Of a stretch of 64,000 nt of DNA, positions 1 through 11,890 are shown piece after piece. Origin of the DNA: Gnetum montanum. Lineage: Eukaryota > Streptophyta > Gnetopsida > Gnetales > Gnetaceae. Location: contig MNCI01000213.1 of assembly GCA_015680685.1 (NCBI GenBank), forward strand, positions 62,001 to 126,000. Reading direction: 5' to 3'. Each line of letters begins with the position of its first letter. Positions within the stretch are counted from its first letter, which is position 1. Both the position numbers and the translations under genes were made by a program. The notes beneath the pieces are model-generated. The model saw only the letters and a list, made by a program, of their open reading frames with translations, was not told where the DNA came from and made no database searches.

Positions 1-299
1 AAGTGATGTATTTCTTAACCTCAGTTTACTTTATTTCCTTGCTTATCATTACATTTTATATCATTTTTATTCCCTCGCATATAATAATTAATATTTTACA
101 TTACAAAGTTTTTTTTCAAATCATACATTTGCAAAAGGTTTAGTGACATCGATTAAGTTCTTGTCTGATCGACTAGACCATTCAAGGCACCCCATTTTTG
201 TTTTATCTAGCACGGCCCTCACGCGGATTTGGGGCTAAGACTTTCATGAACGATGATCTATTGGTGTTTTCTAGCTGCCTATGTTTTTAGTTGCTACAC
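1..299. other. AT-rich sequence, no gene seen
   Basis: No coding similarity is visible. The stretch may be leader sequence of the Athila-like element whose gag begins just downstream, because acidic gag N-terminal sequence follows at about 330, but no LTR end can be placed. Confidence 0.4.
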
Positions 300-1440
300 C
301 CATGGGAAAAATCAAAGACATCAACATGAACATATCCAAAACCATCACAATCAGGCAAATAGAAATAGCAATTTTCACCATGCAATGTCTGATGATGATG
401 AACCCTTGTTGGCCACTAAGAGCTTGATGTAGATCATAGAGGTAGTTAAGATATCCCATAGGCATAGTAGGGAAAGTTGCATAAAAAGTCTCAATATGAA
501 TAATATCCCTAAATTTATGGTAGGCTATGATTCTGATCCAAAACATCACTTACAAGCCTTCCATGAAACCTGTGCCTTACAAAATATTGAAAATAAGTGG
601 AAAAAGCTTAAGCTCTTTCCTAGGATACTAATATATGAAGCTAAAAGTTAGTATGGATAATTGGAACCAAGTTCCATCCACCAGTGGTCCACAATGCTAG
701 AAATTTTCAACAAAAAGTACCAAACCTATGCAAGTGTCCAACCTAAGAAAAAAAATTCAAGGGTGGAAGTAAGAAAATCATGAACCCTTGGATGTGGCCT
801 TGGATAGATACTATTCACTAATAAATATTTTTCCTAGCCATGATTTTTCTCAAATAGAGCATCTTTTCCACATCATAGATCAGCTTCGTAATGAAATGAG
901 GGAGACCCTTGGGATGTATGCTCAAGGTCAATTATACCAACTAAAAGCCCATTAGATAAAAAGGCTAATCAGTAGGTGGTAAAAGAAGAAGAAGAGCTCT
1001 GTAAACAAGAGGGTGTTGAGAAATATCATTAGGACCTAACTCTTCAAAAAACATCATCCATATCTATGATGAAGAAAAAGAGGAAGCTCCCAATGAGGTG
1101 ATTTTACAACAAACCTTGCCACTGCAACAATCTCTTTATGAACTCTAAGCAAGGCTGGATAGGATGTCAGAGTGTATAAATGAAAAAGCTACAATTTTCA
1201 TAGAAACTATAGAGAAGAAGGTAACACAAAATGAATTAGGTGATCACAATAAATGGAGGAAGAAGAACTAAGAAATAGCTAGGAACACTTATTAGCAAAT
1301 AGGGAAAATGACAGTAGAAGAGGAGGCTATAGACTTAACAATAAAAGAAGATGATGGATGCGACATTTGCCTATATGACCATCCAAAGGGCTATTTCCAA
1401 ATCATGTTACATCTACATAAGTATTGGGCTTTTGCATTGA
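300..1440 (+). pseudogene. gag: Athila-like Ty3/gypsy gag, decayed (element P)
   Basis: The plus strand encodes a broken retrotransposon capsid (gag) protein, which would assemble the virus-like particle in the cytoplasm. In order there is an acidic N-terminal motif (SDDDEPLLAT, about 390-420), then MNNIPKF (about 494), then a retrotransposon-gag core with HHLQAF, ALQNIE and KLKLFP (545-620). An HIIDQLRNEMRETLG stretch follows (about 870-915). Near 1360-1390 is a zinc-knuckle remnant, CDICLYDHPKGY, whose last Cys has become Tyr. The frame is interrupted by several TAG/TAA stops and shifts. The same MNNIPKF block occurs on the minus strand at 9253-9441 and a matching knuckle at 44435-44662, so this is one family in several copies. 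I call it Athila-like from the pol of the related copies. No start codon can be fixed. Confidence 0.8.
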
Positions 1441-2460
1441 ACCCCACGTTTGTATAAAAGAAAATTCCTAGAAAATTACCTTTCTCGCAAGGTAATTATA
1501 GACAACCCTACATCCAACTATACCATCCTAGTGGGACTTCTTAAAAACCTCAACACTATGATCCAACATAGTGGAAAAACCCACAATCATGGGGGAGGTC
1601 ATCATCAAACCAGCACTACCCTTACTACTACCTAAAGGTGTGTGGATATTATGCTCAACATCCTATTTCCCTAACTAGTTCTACTTCCTCTACTTCAAAT
1701 CACTGCTACCACTCTCTTGAATATCATCATGGCACAACATATTCTAAAGGATCACCACCTCACACCTTTCATCCTTCATCATATCCTCAATATTCCCATA
1801 CTTCCCTTCACCATAAGTCATCATCAACAACACAAGAAGGTTCAACATCATGAGATCAATGAGAGAATTCCACTTGTGCTACAAACATACATACAAATGA
1901 TAATGTGAGTAGATCTCCACCACGATCTTAGAAATTCCCTTTCTTTAGGACAGTTTCCATGTATAAGCACAAAACTTGTGGACCTACTAGCTCATCCAAA
2001 CCAACACAATGCCAATCAAGTTCAACACCCTTCCTTTCAAAACCAATGTCCTCTAATCCTACACAAAGTCTAACATCAATCATTACTCCAACACCTAACA
2101 AGAGTTATGAATCTAGCATTGTGGAGAGACAAAAGAACCCATGCATCACTACTAATAGTAACATGTGCAATTTTGGGCTAAAAATTCAAAATATTAACAT
2201 ATCCCACAATAAAGTTTAGAAGCAAGTGTGTGAGCAAAAACTAATCTATGTAGTAGCCACTAAACTAGAAGACACCCAATGGCTTGAAAATGAGAATGTA
2301 AAATTGTTTCTAAGATGCATGGAGGTAATTCATCCACTTATTAGTTTTAGAATTAGGAAAATAGACAAAACAAAGGACTTAGACATAGATATCTTACACT
2401 CTAACTATACACCAGAAAGGATATTAAACATGAAGACCCAAGAATTAAAATAGAAAATTA
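1441..2460 (+). pseudogene. Post-gag coding remnant, His/Ser/Thr-rich, unrecognised
   Basis: Downstream of the gag knuckle the plus strand keeps several moderately open stretches (1450-1635, 1638-1853, 1959-2219, 2226-2453) rich in His, Ser, Thr and Pro. They read like the low-complexity linker that follows capsid in plant gypsy elements. No protease, reverse transcriptase or integrase motif can be found. The last open stretch contains the motif QWLENENVKLF, which is repeated almost exactly about 870 bp downstream. The function is unknown, and the frame is probably part of element P rather than a host gene. Confidence 0.45.
2276..2362 (+). repeat. Direct repeat copy 1 (about 87 bp)
   Basis: This segment recurs at 3143-3229 with only a few differences, although the surrounding element is heavily decayed. 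It contains the QWLENENVKLF coding stretch. Confidence 0.85.
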
Positions 2461-2980
2461 AGAAGAACAAGCAGACACATTTGGACCGCCAATAATAGAA
2501 ATACCTTTATGTATAGATGAAGATACATCTTCAAATGATCCAAATGAGACTATCACCAATGTTAGATGTGCCACCACATGATTAATTAAATCAATGACCA
2601 TGATAGATGGAAAACTAATGGTGTATAATGAGGGAATTATTCAATCCATCTTTCGAATATGTAGCCATAAGATTAGTCATGGGGGAGATGCTCCATCCTA
2701 GTTCAAGAACTAATAAGTGTTTTTCACCTTTCTATTTTTACAGTTTCTTATCATTTTCTTATTTCTTCAACAATTTTCTGATTCTTAATATGTTTTTCAT
2801 TTATTTATATTTTTTTCTCTTTTCTTATGTCATTTATTTTATGTTTTATGAATGTCTTTTATATTTCTATTAATAATATTGCCAAGTCATGATGAAAAAG
2901 TAAATGTTATGTGTTAGGTTTTTATGCTATGCTATCAAGATGATTGGGTAAGTAATTGTGTGAAGTAGTGAAACCACCTC
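2461..2980 (+). other. Element P internal sequence, no assignable gene
   Basis: The stretch is broken by stops. Residual plus-strand coding is visible around 2630-2720, before a T-rich run at 2720-2870. It lies between the gag remnant and the 3' block of element P, where pol would be expected in a full element. No pol motif is present, so the element is either internally deleted or too decayed to read. Confidence 0.35.
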
Positions 2981-3290
2981 ATCCATCCCTTCAATTCTTT
3001 GAATAAAAGGTCTTTTCTTAATTATAGTTAAAATTTTCTTCAAATTCCCTTCAAACATCCCTTCAAAAAATTTTCCATAACAATTTGGTTCTTCTTTTAT
3101 GAAACTAAAATTAATCATGAACAATTTGGTTCTTCCTTTATCCCAATGGCTTGAAAATGAGAATGTAAAATTGTTTCAAAGATGCATGGAGGTAATTCAT
3201 CCACTTATTAGTTCCAGAATTATGAAAAGACCTTTTATTCAATTTGGTTCTTCTTTTATGAAACTAAAATTAATCAATGATTATTGTACC
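2981..3290 (+). repeat. Scrambled block of short direct and inverted repeats
   Basis: Three relationships overlap here. Positions 3143-3229 repeat 2276-2362. Positions 3081-3117 repeat at 3240-3276 in direct orientation. Positions 2999-3017 and 3224-3242 are perfect 19-bp inverted copies. A third short copy of the CAATTTGGTTCTTC word starts at 3122. The layout resembles a template-switch or repair mosaic rather than ordinary tandem repetition. Confidence 0.8.
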
Positions 3291-3309
3291 TTGAAGAAAG
3301 AGAAAATTC

Positions 3310-4095
3310 CCAAGTGGGAATGGTAAGGGTGTGACCTCAAGGGGACTTTTTGAATTTTCTTCTTCTCTTCCTTCATGTGGTTTATGACTCCTCTTGGATC
3401 ATATCATAACTCCTCTATCAATTAATAAAAAAGAAGCTTTGTCTTTGCATGGTGTGGTTCCCATAAAAATGAAAAAATAATAATAAAAAATAAAAGAAGT
3501 GGAGAAAAAAAATCATGGAAATTCAAAGAACACCCCTTAGACACAATAATGGACTATAAGTACTAGTTATGGGGCTGGAAAGACATGTTACCCATGCTCA
3601 AAGGTGCCCCTCTAACTAAGGCTCTTCCTTTCTTATTCTATTTCCTTCTCTTTTTGGAATGATGATTGTTCTTTGAGGTGGTTGTGGACTCTTGATGGTA
3701 GGCAAGAGGGAACATATCAATGCAAGGTTACTATTCATGGTATGGACTTGGTCTAAACTTGGATGGATAGGTACATTGATCATTTTAATCATATTTTTCA
3801 TTAGAACCTATTGTGGACATGGTCAGGTACCTTACATCCTGATCTTTGCAATCCATTCTCATCCCATTATTCACCTCATTGTTGCATGTGATTATGATCC
3901 TTTTGGTTTTGTGTAGTATAGTAAAACATCCAAAAAATGGTAGTTGTGTATTTTTTCAAATAAAGACATGGTCTACATTTAACTTCTTCGATTCCCACAG
4001 ACATCTATAGAAGTGGTTATGCAAGGGCATTATGGTAGTAGCCTACTTTGGGAAGGAACCACTTGCATAACTTTTGTTGATCATGGCTTTGAACT
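3310..4095 (+). repeat. Athila-like 3' block (LTR/3' UTR), plus-strand copy R1
   Basis: The reverse complement of this stretch matches 39000-39700 and, more weakly, 46980-47830. Shared landmarks are the GTGTGACCTCAAGG word near 3329, a TTGCATGGTGTGG word near 3445, the ACACCCCTTAG and GACATGTTACCCATGC words near 3530-3600, and the CCACTTGCATAAC word near 4060. In the minus-strand copies the block follows integrase directly, so it is 3' UTR and/or LTR U3. Here it follows a gag remnant with no pol, as in an internally deleted element. Exact LTR ends cannot be placed. Confidence 0.7.
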
Positions 4096-4739
4096 AAACT
4101 TCACATCTTCTAGAACATTAATGATAATAATTTATGCTTAATTTTGGAATTTATTCTCATGACTTTCAATTAATTTTTTTAAAACTTTTTTCCTACTTTT
4201 CTATTAAAATATCCTTCAAGTTCAATATTTCTTGGTCATCTTCTAAATCAAAACTTTGATTTCAATTATTTAAAAACTTGTGTGCTTCTAGAGTTATGCT
4301 TATTAGTCATGGGGGCTAGGGATGTCCACTTTGAAACTTTGAAATTTTTCTAACATCCTAGTTTCAAAAATCATGGTAACTAATAGTAATTGATCAAAAT
4401 AATGTGAACAACTTGATGATTTTAGTTACCTCATAGCCTTGGGCATAATATTCTATCATCACCTTATGCTTAAATGAAAACTAAGGGATCCAAAAAAAGG
4501 TTAATTATTAAGGAGAAATTACTAAAACTAATGTTGATCCTTTGGTGACTATAGGTGATGCTAAAAGAAACACCTAAGGAAGAAGGTCTTTTGCTAGGCA
4601 TGAAAATGGAGCCAAGAGAGGGACAATAGAGGATATCCCCATGGACAAATCATAGCACATACAAGATAGCAACTCAAGCATCACATGTGTACTAGATCCA
4701 TGGGATGATGAGAAGAAATTTTAATCCATCCTTCAAGAA
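4096..4739. other. AT-rich stretch between two Athila-like remnants
   Basis: No gene is seen. It joins the 3' block of element P to the decayed tail of the minus-strand gag fragment at 4740-5421, so the boundary between the two elements lies somewhere in this stretch. Confidence 0.3.
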
Positions 4740-5421
4740 TGTTGCACATAACTAGAGAAGCATCAACATAACAATCTAGGTTGGAAGGCCTATGGGTATT
4801 CTAGCTACCTCTATTATCTGTGTCATTCTCCTAGTAGCCAACAAGGGCTCATCATCATCAGACATGTTGTAGTGATGATTTCTATTTCTATTTGTCTAAT
4901 TATGATGATATGATCTATGCTCACTTTGATGATCTCTTCTATTTCTATTCTATTTTTTTCTTGATCCCTTAGTGTATCTCTATTTCTATTCCTATGTTCA
5001 TCCTTATCAAAAATAGACATGGAAGAGGAAGAGGAAGATAGTGAATTGAGAGAATCACTATGGCTGTTATATCTCTCCCTATTGTCCATTGATTTATCTC
5101 TTCTAGGTTTGGAGGAGGTCCTAGGACTTGAGGCCCTCTTATTATAGGATGCACTCCATCTTCTCTAGGATTGTCTTCATTAGTTGAGCATATTCTTTGA
5201 TTGTAGTAAGTGTCTAATTGATCATATGAAATCCTTGCTTGTGGGTTTGAACAACAATTTTCCTTAGTATAGGTCTTATCATTTATCCTAAGAGTGCTCT
5301 CATCATACAATACATTATTGGTCCTATGTGAAGAAGAACATGGTTTTATCTGATAATGTATGTGACTTAAAATATTAATGTTTTCTACAAGATAAATTAT
5401 TAATACTTTTACAACAATCAT
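4740..5421 (-). pseudogene. gag: Athila-like gag N-terminal fragment (E0), minus strand
   Basis: Minus-strand coding begins near 5421 and is open to 4969 (150 residues). A proline-rich stretch (PQVLGPPPNLEE) lies midway, and a frameshift follows. It then reads into the acidic motif MSDDDEPLLATRR (about 4860-4825), the counterpart of SDDDEPLLAT in the plus-strand copy at about 390-420. The capsid core that should follow is missing or unreadable below about 4740, so this is a truncated copy. The strand also carries Arg/Glu/Ile-rich low-complexity coding that is only a shadow. It would encode the gag N-terminus of a Ty3/gypsy element. Confidence 0.6.
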
Positions 5422-6560
5422 TTATGATATAACTAATCTTAGATAACTATCACCATCCCTAATAATGATGCCAATGATGAGTGGTGGTTACCCTGTAGAT
5501 CCAACCATATGAATCACAAGTGTTCATGGGCAATCTAGTTGAATTCCTTAGATGGGACTAGTTGTATCATCTAGATCATTAAGCATTGATCGTAGGACAT
5601 TATCTTTCCACTTGGACTAGTAGTAGCTTTTTCACATATGGTTTATTCCAAAGTGAGGAATATGATAATTGATGTTGTTAAGTCCATTTTACTCCTTGTG
5701 ATAAACATAATTGAGAATGAAATTTAATCCTAAATCTAAGTAATGAAGGTAATATAAATCTACTCTAGCGTAGAGTGATAAACATCTGGTCTTGCTTACT
5801 GTACATGCCTTGGACTCATGTAACTATTATTGGGTTACCAAGAGTTATTCTATTGGGTAGCCCAAGTAACAATACTATTAGGATTACCAAATAATTACAC
5901 TTAAATGCTTGAAATCTATTATACTCATTTGACTTTAGTAATAAGCAACAAAGTAAAGTACCTGGAAATGTAGATGATTAAACTAATAAAATAGTAAAAA
6001 CTATGCTAAGTAAAATAGTAAAACTAAGTGGATGGTGCAATGATAAAAGGAAAGCTCAACCTTTATTTCTAGTCATGAACTATGCCCAAGTACACTACAC
6101 TCAAACAAAGATTCCATACAATTGTTTGACACCACATTGTAGGCATTCACTCTATTGCTAAAACTACGAAACGAAACTCCAAGAATGTACCTATGGTTGG
6201 AATGAAACTTCTTTCAATCCATTTGCCCATTTTTTATATTTATAGGCTATACACATCTTGTGATATTGGATCTACAATGACATAGGTTTGCTACAATATC
6301 AAATATACAACATCATAGATATGATATCATAGTTACAATATCATTGGTGGAAAAAAGTTGAATTTTTCTCAAACAAATGAGATATACCATCAACAATATC
6401 ACAAATGCAATGTAGCATCAATGATATCCCATCAGTGATATCCTAGCTAATTGATGATTCATTAATAATGTTACAATAAACAGCCTATATGATTTGTTCT
6501 TAATGCCTACCATTGGTGTTTGGTCAATTTGTAGAGTTTATCTTTATTTTTCATGAAAAT
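5422..6560 (-). repeat. Probable 5' leader/LTR part of E0
   Basis: The stretch lies upstream of the E0 gag on the minus strand and contains a TATA-like site at about 6231-6248, at roughly the same distance from gag as in the copy at 45421-46640. U3-like sequence rich in GATATC/GATATT words runs from about 6260 to 6560. The LTR limits are not resolved. Confidence 0.4.
6231..6248 (-). promoter_or_regulatory. TATA-like box of E0 LTR
   Basis: The minus strand reads TAGCCTATAAATATAA here, a good plant TATA element placed about 800 bp upstream of the gag fragment. Confidence 0.45.
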
Positions 6561-8959
6561 ATAAGATCTGTTCAATAGATCTTATGGGTCTTTACACATA
6601 AAAAATATTTATTTCATTTCATGATATTTAAAATGAATAATTTTCATGTATTATAAACTTTCTTCTATTCTATCATTTTGGCTATATGTTTAAAGGTATA
6701 CATCATCATTATCCTTGCCTTGTCCTAGCAAAATGAGGTTAGCTACATGAGTTCTTTTTTGTCATTTGAATTTATGAAGAGCTAGATCATTGTTTACTTG
6801 TACTTTCTTCAAATCATCTTCAATCATTTTTCCCATGTATTTTTTGGCATTTTTTAGTAGCTTTCCTAGAATAGTGATGTATTAACCTTATTTATTGGAA
6901 CAATGGTTTCATGTTTTTCTAAAATCTTATCAATGTTACATTGTTAACATCTATGTTTGCATTGGTAATAGTACTTGAAGCATGCTAGCTTGGAGGTGTT
7001 GTTCTAAGTACATTCAATTACCTTACACTCAAAAATATCTATGTTGCCATTGGTGGTCCTGTATAGTTATGAGAGCCTTAAAAAATTAAATCATCTACAA
7101 TGGAACAATGAGGTATTATCTTAGTGTTAAGACTCTTGATTTAAAAGCTCCAAGTCATGGGTTCGATTCTATTGGGCAATGATGAGTTATATAGTTCTAA
7201 TTAAACTATATTACAAAATATGTATTTGCAAGCATTGATGGTAGGAGGGTAGGATGACTATGTTAAATTTTGAGTCATCAGCTAATTTTTTTTATGCTAG
7301 TTAAGATCAAAGTTATATATAATGTTTCTAATTGAATTTCTTGCAATGTAACCTAGATGTTGACTAATTATCCTTTTAAATATTAAGTCATATATTTGCT
7401 TAGGTGCAAACACTCAAAAGTTGTTAGACATTTTCTCATCTACTTCCCCTCCTAGGATCCTAACTTTGTGGAATGAGCATTGAGCATATCAATGATGACC
7501 TTTTAAAACCTATTCTTACTACTTTGTTAATCCTTGTTAACCATGTTTAAATTTTGATTTTTTAAATCCTACAGATTTTGGAATTATCCATGTATCAAAT
7601 GCAAGCATTCATCACTAACTTCTACAATATTACTTTTCACCTCATATTCAACTATTGTAGTTGAAGTCTATATAATTTCAAGTCATTGCTCTTAGTTTCC
7701 TTGATGTTGCTTCATTCTTCATACCACATTAAAGTAAATGCAAAGCCTCCTATATGTTATGAGTAGTTGTGGGTTTGAATTCCACCATGTTCACACAACA
7801 CTCGACCATTCATTAAAAAATAATAATACTAAAGGTAAGGTGATAAGATTGAGTTCTTTTTAAAAAGAAACTTGAGGTAAGGAAAATCAAGGTCGATACA
7901 AACTTTATGCACATAGTAAAGTAGATGTGATCTACTAAACAAAAAAATTTGAACTAAAATTAAAAATTTAAAAATATCCTAAAAATTTTTAAGCTAAAAT
8001 AAACACTTTTAAAATATCCCAAATTCTCCTTCATCCTTCACATGTGATAAGCATCTTCACATTTTTTTTATAGATTGTAGCATTGATTCATTGAGTCATT
8101 GATGTATAGATTAAAAATGTTGTGTTTGAAATACTTATGTGACAACCTACATAACACTCCTTGTATAGAAATTTTTTTGATCAGTCATCAATCAAATTTT
8201 TAGATTAAAGTATTACCTACCAATAGGGATCATTGCCAATATAAACTACTCCTCTATGGGAAAAGTCCTTTTTAGTAGTAGACCCTTTGACTCATGACTT
8301 TGACAAAGTCTACCTGAACTTTTTGTTGATGTTACACTCTACTACTTAAAAATTTGGAGGTCATTTCCCAAAAACCTCAAGACTTTGAAGAATCTTTATA
8401 ATTTATTCATTTCTTCAAAAATGGTATTTTAGGATCATTATTGAAAGGAATGGTAAAATGTTAATCACAAATCATATATCTAGCATCATGGTTTGAAGTG
8501 TTTGTTTTATAAATCATATCTTGATAGACCTTAATAAAAATACTTTTCAAGTTATAAGAAATGAATTGATCTTGATCATATCCACCTGAAAAAAAAGCTA
8601 AACCTTTCATTCATGCACATGTTATAATACGTAGGTTTCATTTTAAGCACAACTAGTATAAACCAACCTAAACTTTCACTTGTTCATAGACTCTTCTAAG
8701 ATTTGTATGAGCAAAAATAGATGAAAATGAGAATTGAGGGATTTCTTTAAAAAGCATAACAACTAAGTTACTTTAATTAGACCCTTCCCTGATTCCAAAC
8801 TTTACTAAATCTATCCCACTTTCAAGAATTTTTGACTAATCCACTCAACAACACCATGTAACTTGTTGTGGTAGTCATCCATTGTGTTTTATTAAACTTT
8901 TGTCATTTCAAATATTAAAATTATTTAATACATCAAAGTGCTCACTTTTTTGACATGCT
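6561..8959. other. AT-rich filler, no gene seen
   Basis: No reading frame with recognisable content exists on either strand. A possible tRNA-derived SINE lies near 7105-7175 and is listed separately. A second weak B-box-like word occurs near 7770. The right end fades into the decayed 3' part of the gag fragment at 8960-9480. Confidence 0.4.
7105..7175 (+). mobile_element. Possible tRNA-derived SINE head
   Basis: A B-box-like word (GGTTCGATTC, near 7158) is preceded by AAGTCATGG, as in the variable and T arms of many tRNAs. About 35 bp upstream is an A-box-like TTAGTGTTAAGACTC. The spacing suits a polymerase III internal promoter. No poly-A or T-rich tail or target duplication could be placed, so this could also be chance. 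Confidence 0.3.
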
Positions 8960-9480
8960 CCATGCTCCTTGGTATTTATAATGCTATGTTGTATAACCAA
9001 TTTTTTGAAAAGTTTCATAGATCCCAAGGGTTCTCCTTGTTTTAGTTCTAAGTCCATCTATGATATGGCATAGCTAATCCTACTGAGAGTATCCATGGTC
9101 TAGGCATTGGTACAATAAAGATTAATACCTACTTATAGTTGCATCTAAGAACTCATGAGTTTCTTGCTTTCACCCTTGGATTTTCCTCCTAAAATTAGAC
9201 ACTCTAGAGTCATTTGGTTCTTGTCATTGAATAGCTCAAGCATTGTGGACCATCAGTGGATTGAATCTAGTTCCAATAATCTATACCAACTCTTAGCTTC
9301 TTCTATTTGTATCATAGGAAAGAGCTTAAGCTTTTTCAACCTACTTTCAATGTTTTGTAAGGTGTAGACATCATTGAAGGCTTGTAAATGATGTAGGGGA
9401 TTAGAATTATATCCTTGATTAAACTTAGGAATGTTATTCATATTAAGCTATTTGATGCAGCTTTTCCTTTTGATGAGCAA
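8960..9480 (-). pseudogene. gag: Athila-like gag fragment (E1), minus strand
   Basis: On the minus strand, MNNIPKF (9441) opens a capsid core of about 62 uninterrupted residues with HHLQAF, LQNIES, KLKLFP and AKSWYRLLELDSIH, ending at 9253. Related sequence continues in broken frames to about 8960, including HIIDGLRTKTRRTLG. The match to the plus-strand copy at 494-915 is clear along the whole length, so this is the same gag family. The knuckle and everything downstream are missing. The leader sequence just upstream (9481-9700) aligns with 45515-45700 ahead of the E2 gag. Confidence 0.75.
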
Positions 9481-9829
9481 GAAGTAGTTCCTATATCGAA
9501 CCATACTAATCAAGAGTGTTCACTAAGTGATTTGGTTGAATTTTATAGACTTTAGCTATCTAAGTACACTAGTTCTAGGTAATGAATCTAATAGATGTAA
9601 TTGTTGTCTTCTTAGTTTCACTTGTGAAGTGCAAAGGTATGGTTAAGTGTAACTAAGACATATGAACTTTATCATTATATATATATATTTTTCTTAATTT
9701 GACTAAGTGCTGAAAATAAAGTAATTAAATGTTTAATAAGTTTGAAAACTAGCTAATATCTTAACTAATCCTAACATAAGCATTCAATGTCAAATTCATT
9801 AACTACATTCCATAGCTTCTAATAGTCAT
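9481..9829 (-). other. E1 gag leader remnant
   Basis: The sequence aligns by eye with 45420-45760, the leader upstream of the E2 gag. It includes a (TA)n run at about 9677-9688. There is no TATA box or full LTR before the ORFX stop at about 9830, so E1 is either 5' truncated here or its leader joins ORFX. Confidence 0.4.
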
Positions 9830-10571
9830 TCATTCTTTTGGTAGGTTCTCCACTATTGATCTTTGATTTACAAACTTTGCCTTGAGAACCATGAGTTCAT
9901 TGTTGCTTATTTCCAACTTCTATTTTATTTCTTTGTGGTACTTTAACTTAGCCTCATACAAAATATATGAGATAGAGACTTGTTTCTCCAATTTTGACCT
10001 CAGTCTTCTAGTGGTTAGCATTGTTAGGTTTGAGAAATGAAGGTTGGCAAGCTCCATCTACTCTATCATCTCCTTGATTAGTAGCTCCTTGAGGTATATT
10101 TTAGCTTTGTTGTATTCATTTAGCCCATCAAAGATGGGTTACCATACATCACCTCCTTGTTGGAGCTACTGGAGGGCCTCATTCACTTTTACCTTTTCTA
10201 GTTGGATATGTTTTTTGTTTATTTCCTTCTATAAGCCAACCTAGTCTCTATAATGATTCTTGATCCTTTTGAATTTGAGGATCTTGATTTCCTAGGAGGC
10301 AATTTCAATTGTCATCTTCTAGTGAAAGGCATGAACCTCCTCCATCAAGAGATTTGAATTTTTTGTAGTTGATATCTTTAATCCAAGGTTAATCCTAGCA
10401 AGCTTCTCTTGCTAATGTTAAATGAATTATGTCATTTTATCCTTTTGCAACTCAACATTTCTTCAATGATCATTTTCTTGGATAAGGTTGATGTTCTCTT
10501 ATTGAAACTCTAATATGTCCTTTTGAATGTTGTATATAGTGGCATCTACTAAGGACTCATCAAAGATTTTT
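9830..10571 (-). pseudogene. ORFX C-terminal half: coiled-coil protein, unrecognised
   Basis: This is the 3' part of a minus-strand reading frame split by element A; the 5' part is at 36467-38241. It opens with KIFDESLVDATIYNIQKDI next to the insertion. It continues as a charged, heptad-like region rich in Lys, Glu, Leu and Ile, with LTTRRLRSKLEKQVS and ELMVLKAKF further on, and ends at a TGA near 9830. The whole region looks like a long coiled coil. Several TAG/TAA stops and at least two frame changes break it. The family is unknown. The gene may be an extra ORF of an Athila-like element or an independent transposon-related gene. Confidence 0.5.
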
Positions 10572-10576
10572 GACTC
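10572..10576. repeat. Target site duplication of element A, left copy
   Basis: GACTC directly abuts the A LTR; GACTT is found at 36467-36471 on the other side. Four of five bases match, consistent with an old 5-bp duplication. Confidence 0.7.
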
Positions 10577-11303
10577 TGTAACATCCAAAAATGTCAGTGG
10601 CTGGAACACTGAGAGGTCACTGGGAGTACAACCTAACCCAGAATCCATGAGAGGGTCATGCTAGAAAAAATAGGAATGGGGTGCCGTGAATGGTCTTGTC
10701 GATTAGATAGGGACTTACATGGTGTTAAAATGAGTCTATGTGAAAAGGGTTTATACTACATTACATGTGGGCATCAGGTCTAAGAATGCTAGAGCATAGT
10801 AGGGTGTCCTGGCCTAAGAACTGTGACATGAACATGCAAATATGTATGAAAATGTAAGAAAAATACAAGTATTATGCTAAATGACAAAGAGAAATTCTTG
10901 AGAAATGTAATAGAATTTGAGAACAGTAGTACATTGTCCCAAAAGAGGGAGCGTAGCTAATTCACAAAGGTATACCTAATGTATAATAGGTGCAATGGGA
11001 GCACAATCATAGCCTCAATGGTGTTAGGCTATGAAGTTTGATGCTCACTATGTTGAACTATGCCTACCAGGTTGGTAGCCACACTGTATCATGTGATGTC
11101 CTACTAGGTTGCAATGGGGTTGCAATGTATTGTGCAGTGTAGTTGTCCCTCTCTACTGATGTGGTGTGCTCTGGGCCTCGTTTGCCAATGGAGCTAAGTG
11201 CCAAGATGTGAAAGTTCCAAATGCTAAAATGGGAGTGCCAATTGCCTTATTGGTGAGAAAATGAATGCCTCCCCTCCCCTCCCTCCTTTTCAAAAGAGGG
11301 CAC

Positions 11304-11321
11304 AGGGGTATTTATAGGGCT
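11304..11321 (-). promoter_or_regulatory. TATA box in element A 3' LTR
   Basis: The minus strand reads CCCTATAAATACCCC. The same site is at 35811-35827 in the other LTR. Confidence 0.6.
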
Positions 11322-11429
11322 AGGGTTAACCCAAAATGTGGATCAAGTGCCATGTGGTAGTGCAGTGGGTGGGACCATGCTCGTCCCATGTTACATGTGA
11401 GACACAAGATGCTAGCTGCAATGCTAGAC

Positions 11430-11890
11430 AGGCTGCTACACCATAGTAGATAAGGTGCTACGTTGCAGTAGACATGGGTTTAGGGTTTAGGGGACATGGT
11501 GCTACACTGTAGTAGACATGGGTGCTATGTTGCAGTAGATATGGGTGCTACACTATAGTAGACTTGGTGCTACATTATAGTAGACATGGGTGCTAAACTG
11601 TAGTAGACCTGGTGCTATGCTACACAATGTAACAAGGTGCTACGCTACGTAACATAATAGGGTGCTACGCTACACTATGCTACAAAACATAATAGGGTGC
11701 TACGCTACGCTATGCTACATAATGTAATAGGGTGCTATGTTGCGCTATGCAACACAATGTAATGTAGTGCTATGCTACACTACGCTACACAATGTAACAG
11801 GGTGCTATGTTGTGCTACGCTACACTACGCTACACAATGTAATAGGGTGCTATGTTGTGCTACGCTACACTATGTAGCATAACATCTATG
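11430..11890. repeat. Degenerate short tandem repeats in the A LTR
   Basis: Irregular repetition of words such as GGTGCTACGCTAC, ACTGTAGTAGACATGG and CTACACAATGTAACAGGG runs through the transcribed half of the LTR. An equivalent array is at 35930-36300, and a related one occupies the leader at 34820-35040. Confidence 0.85.

Noticed and set aside
4823-5089. Minus-strand frame rich in Arg, Ile, Glu and Ser
   Set aside because: It overlaps the gag N-terminal region in another frame. The frame with SDDDEPLLATRR matches the known gag copy, so this one is a shadow over its length.
7755-7800. Second B-box-like word (GGGTTTGAATTCC)
   Set aside because: No A-box-like sequence at the right distance and no tRNA-like surroundings.
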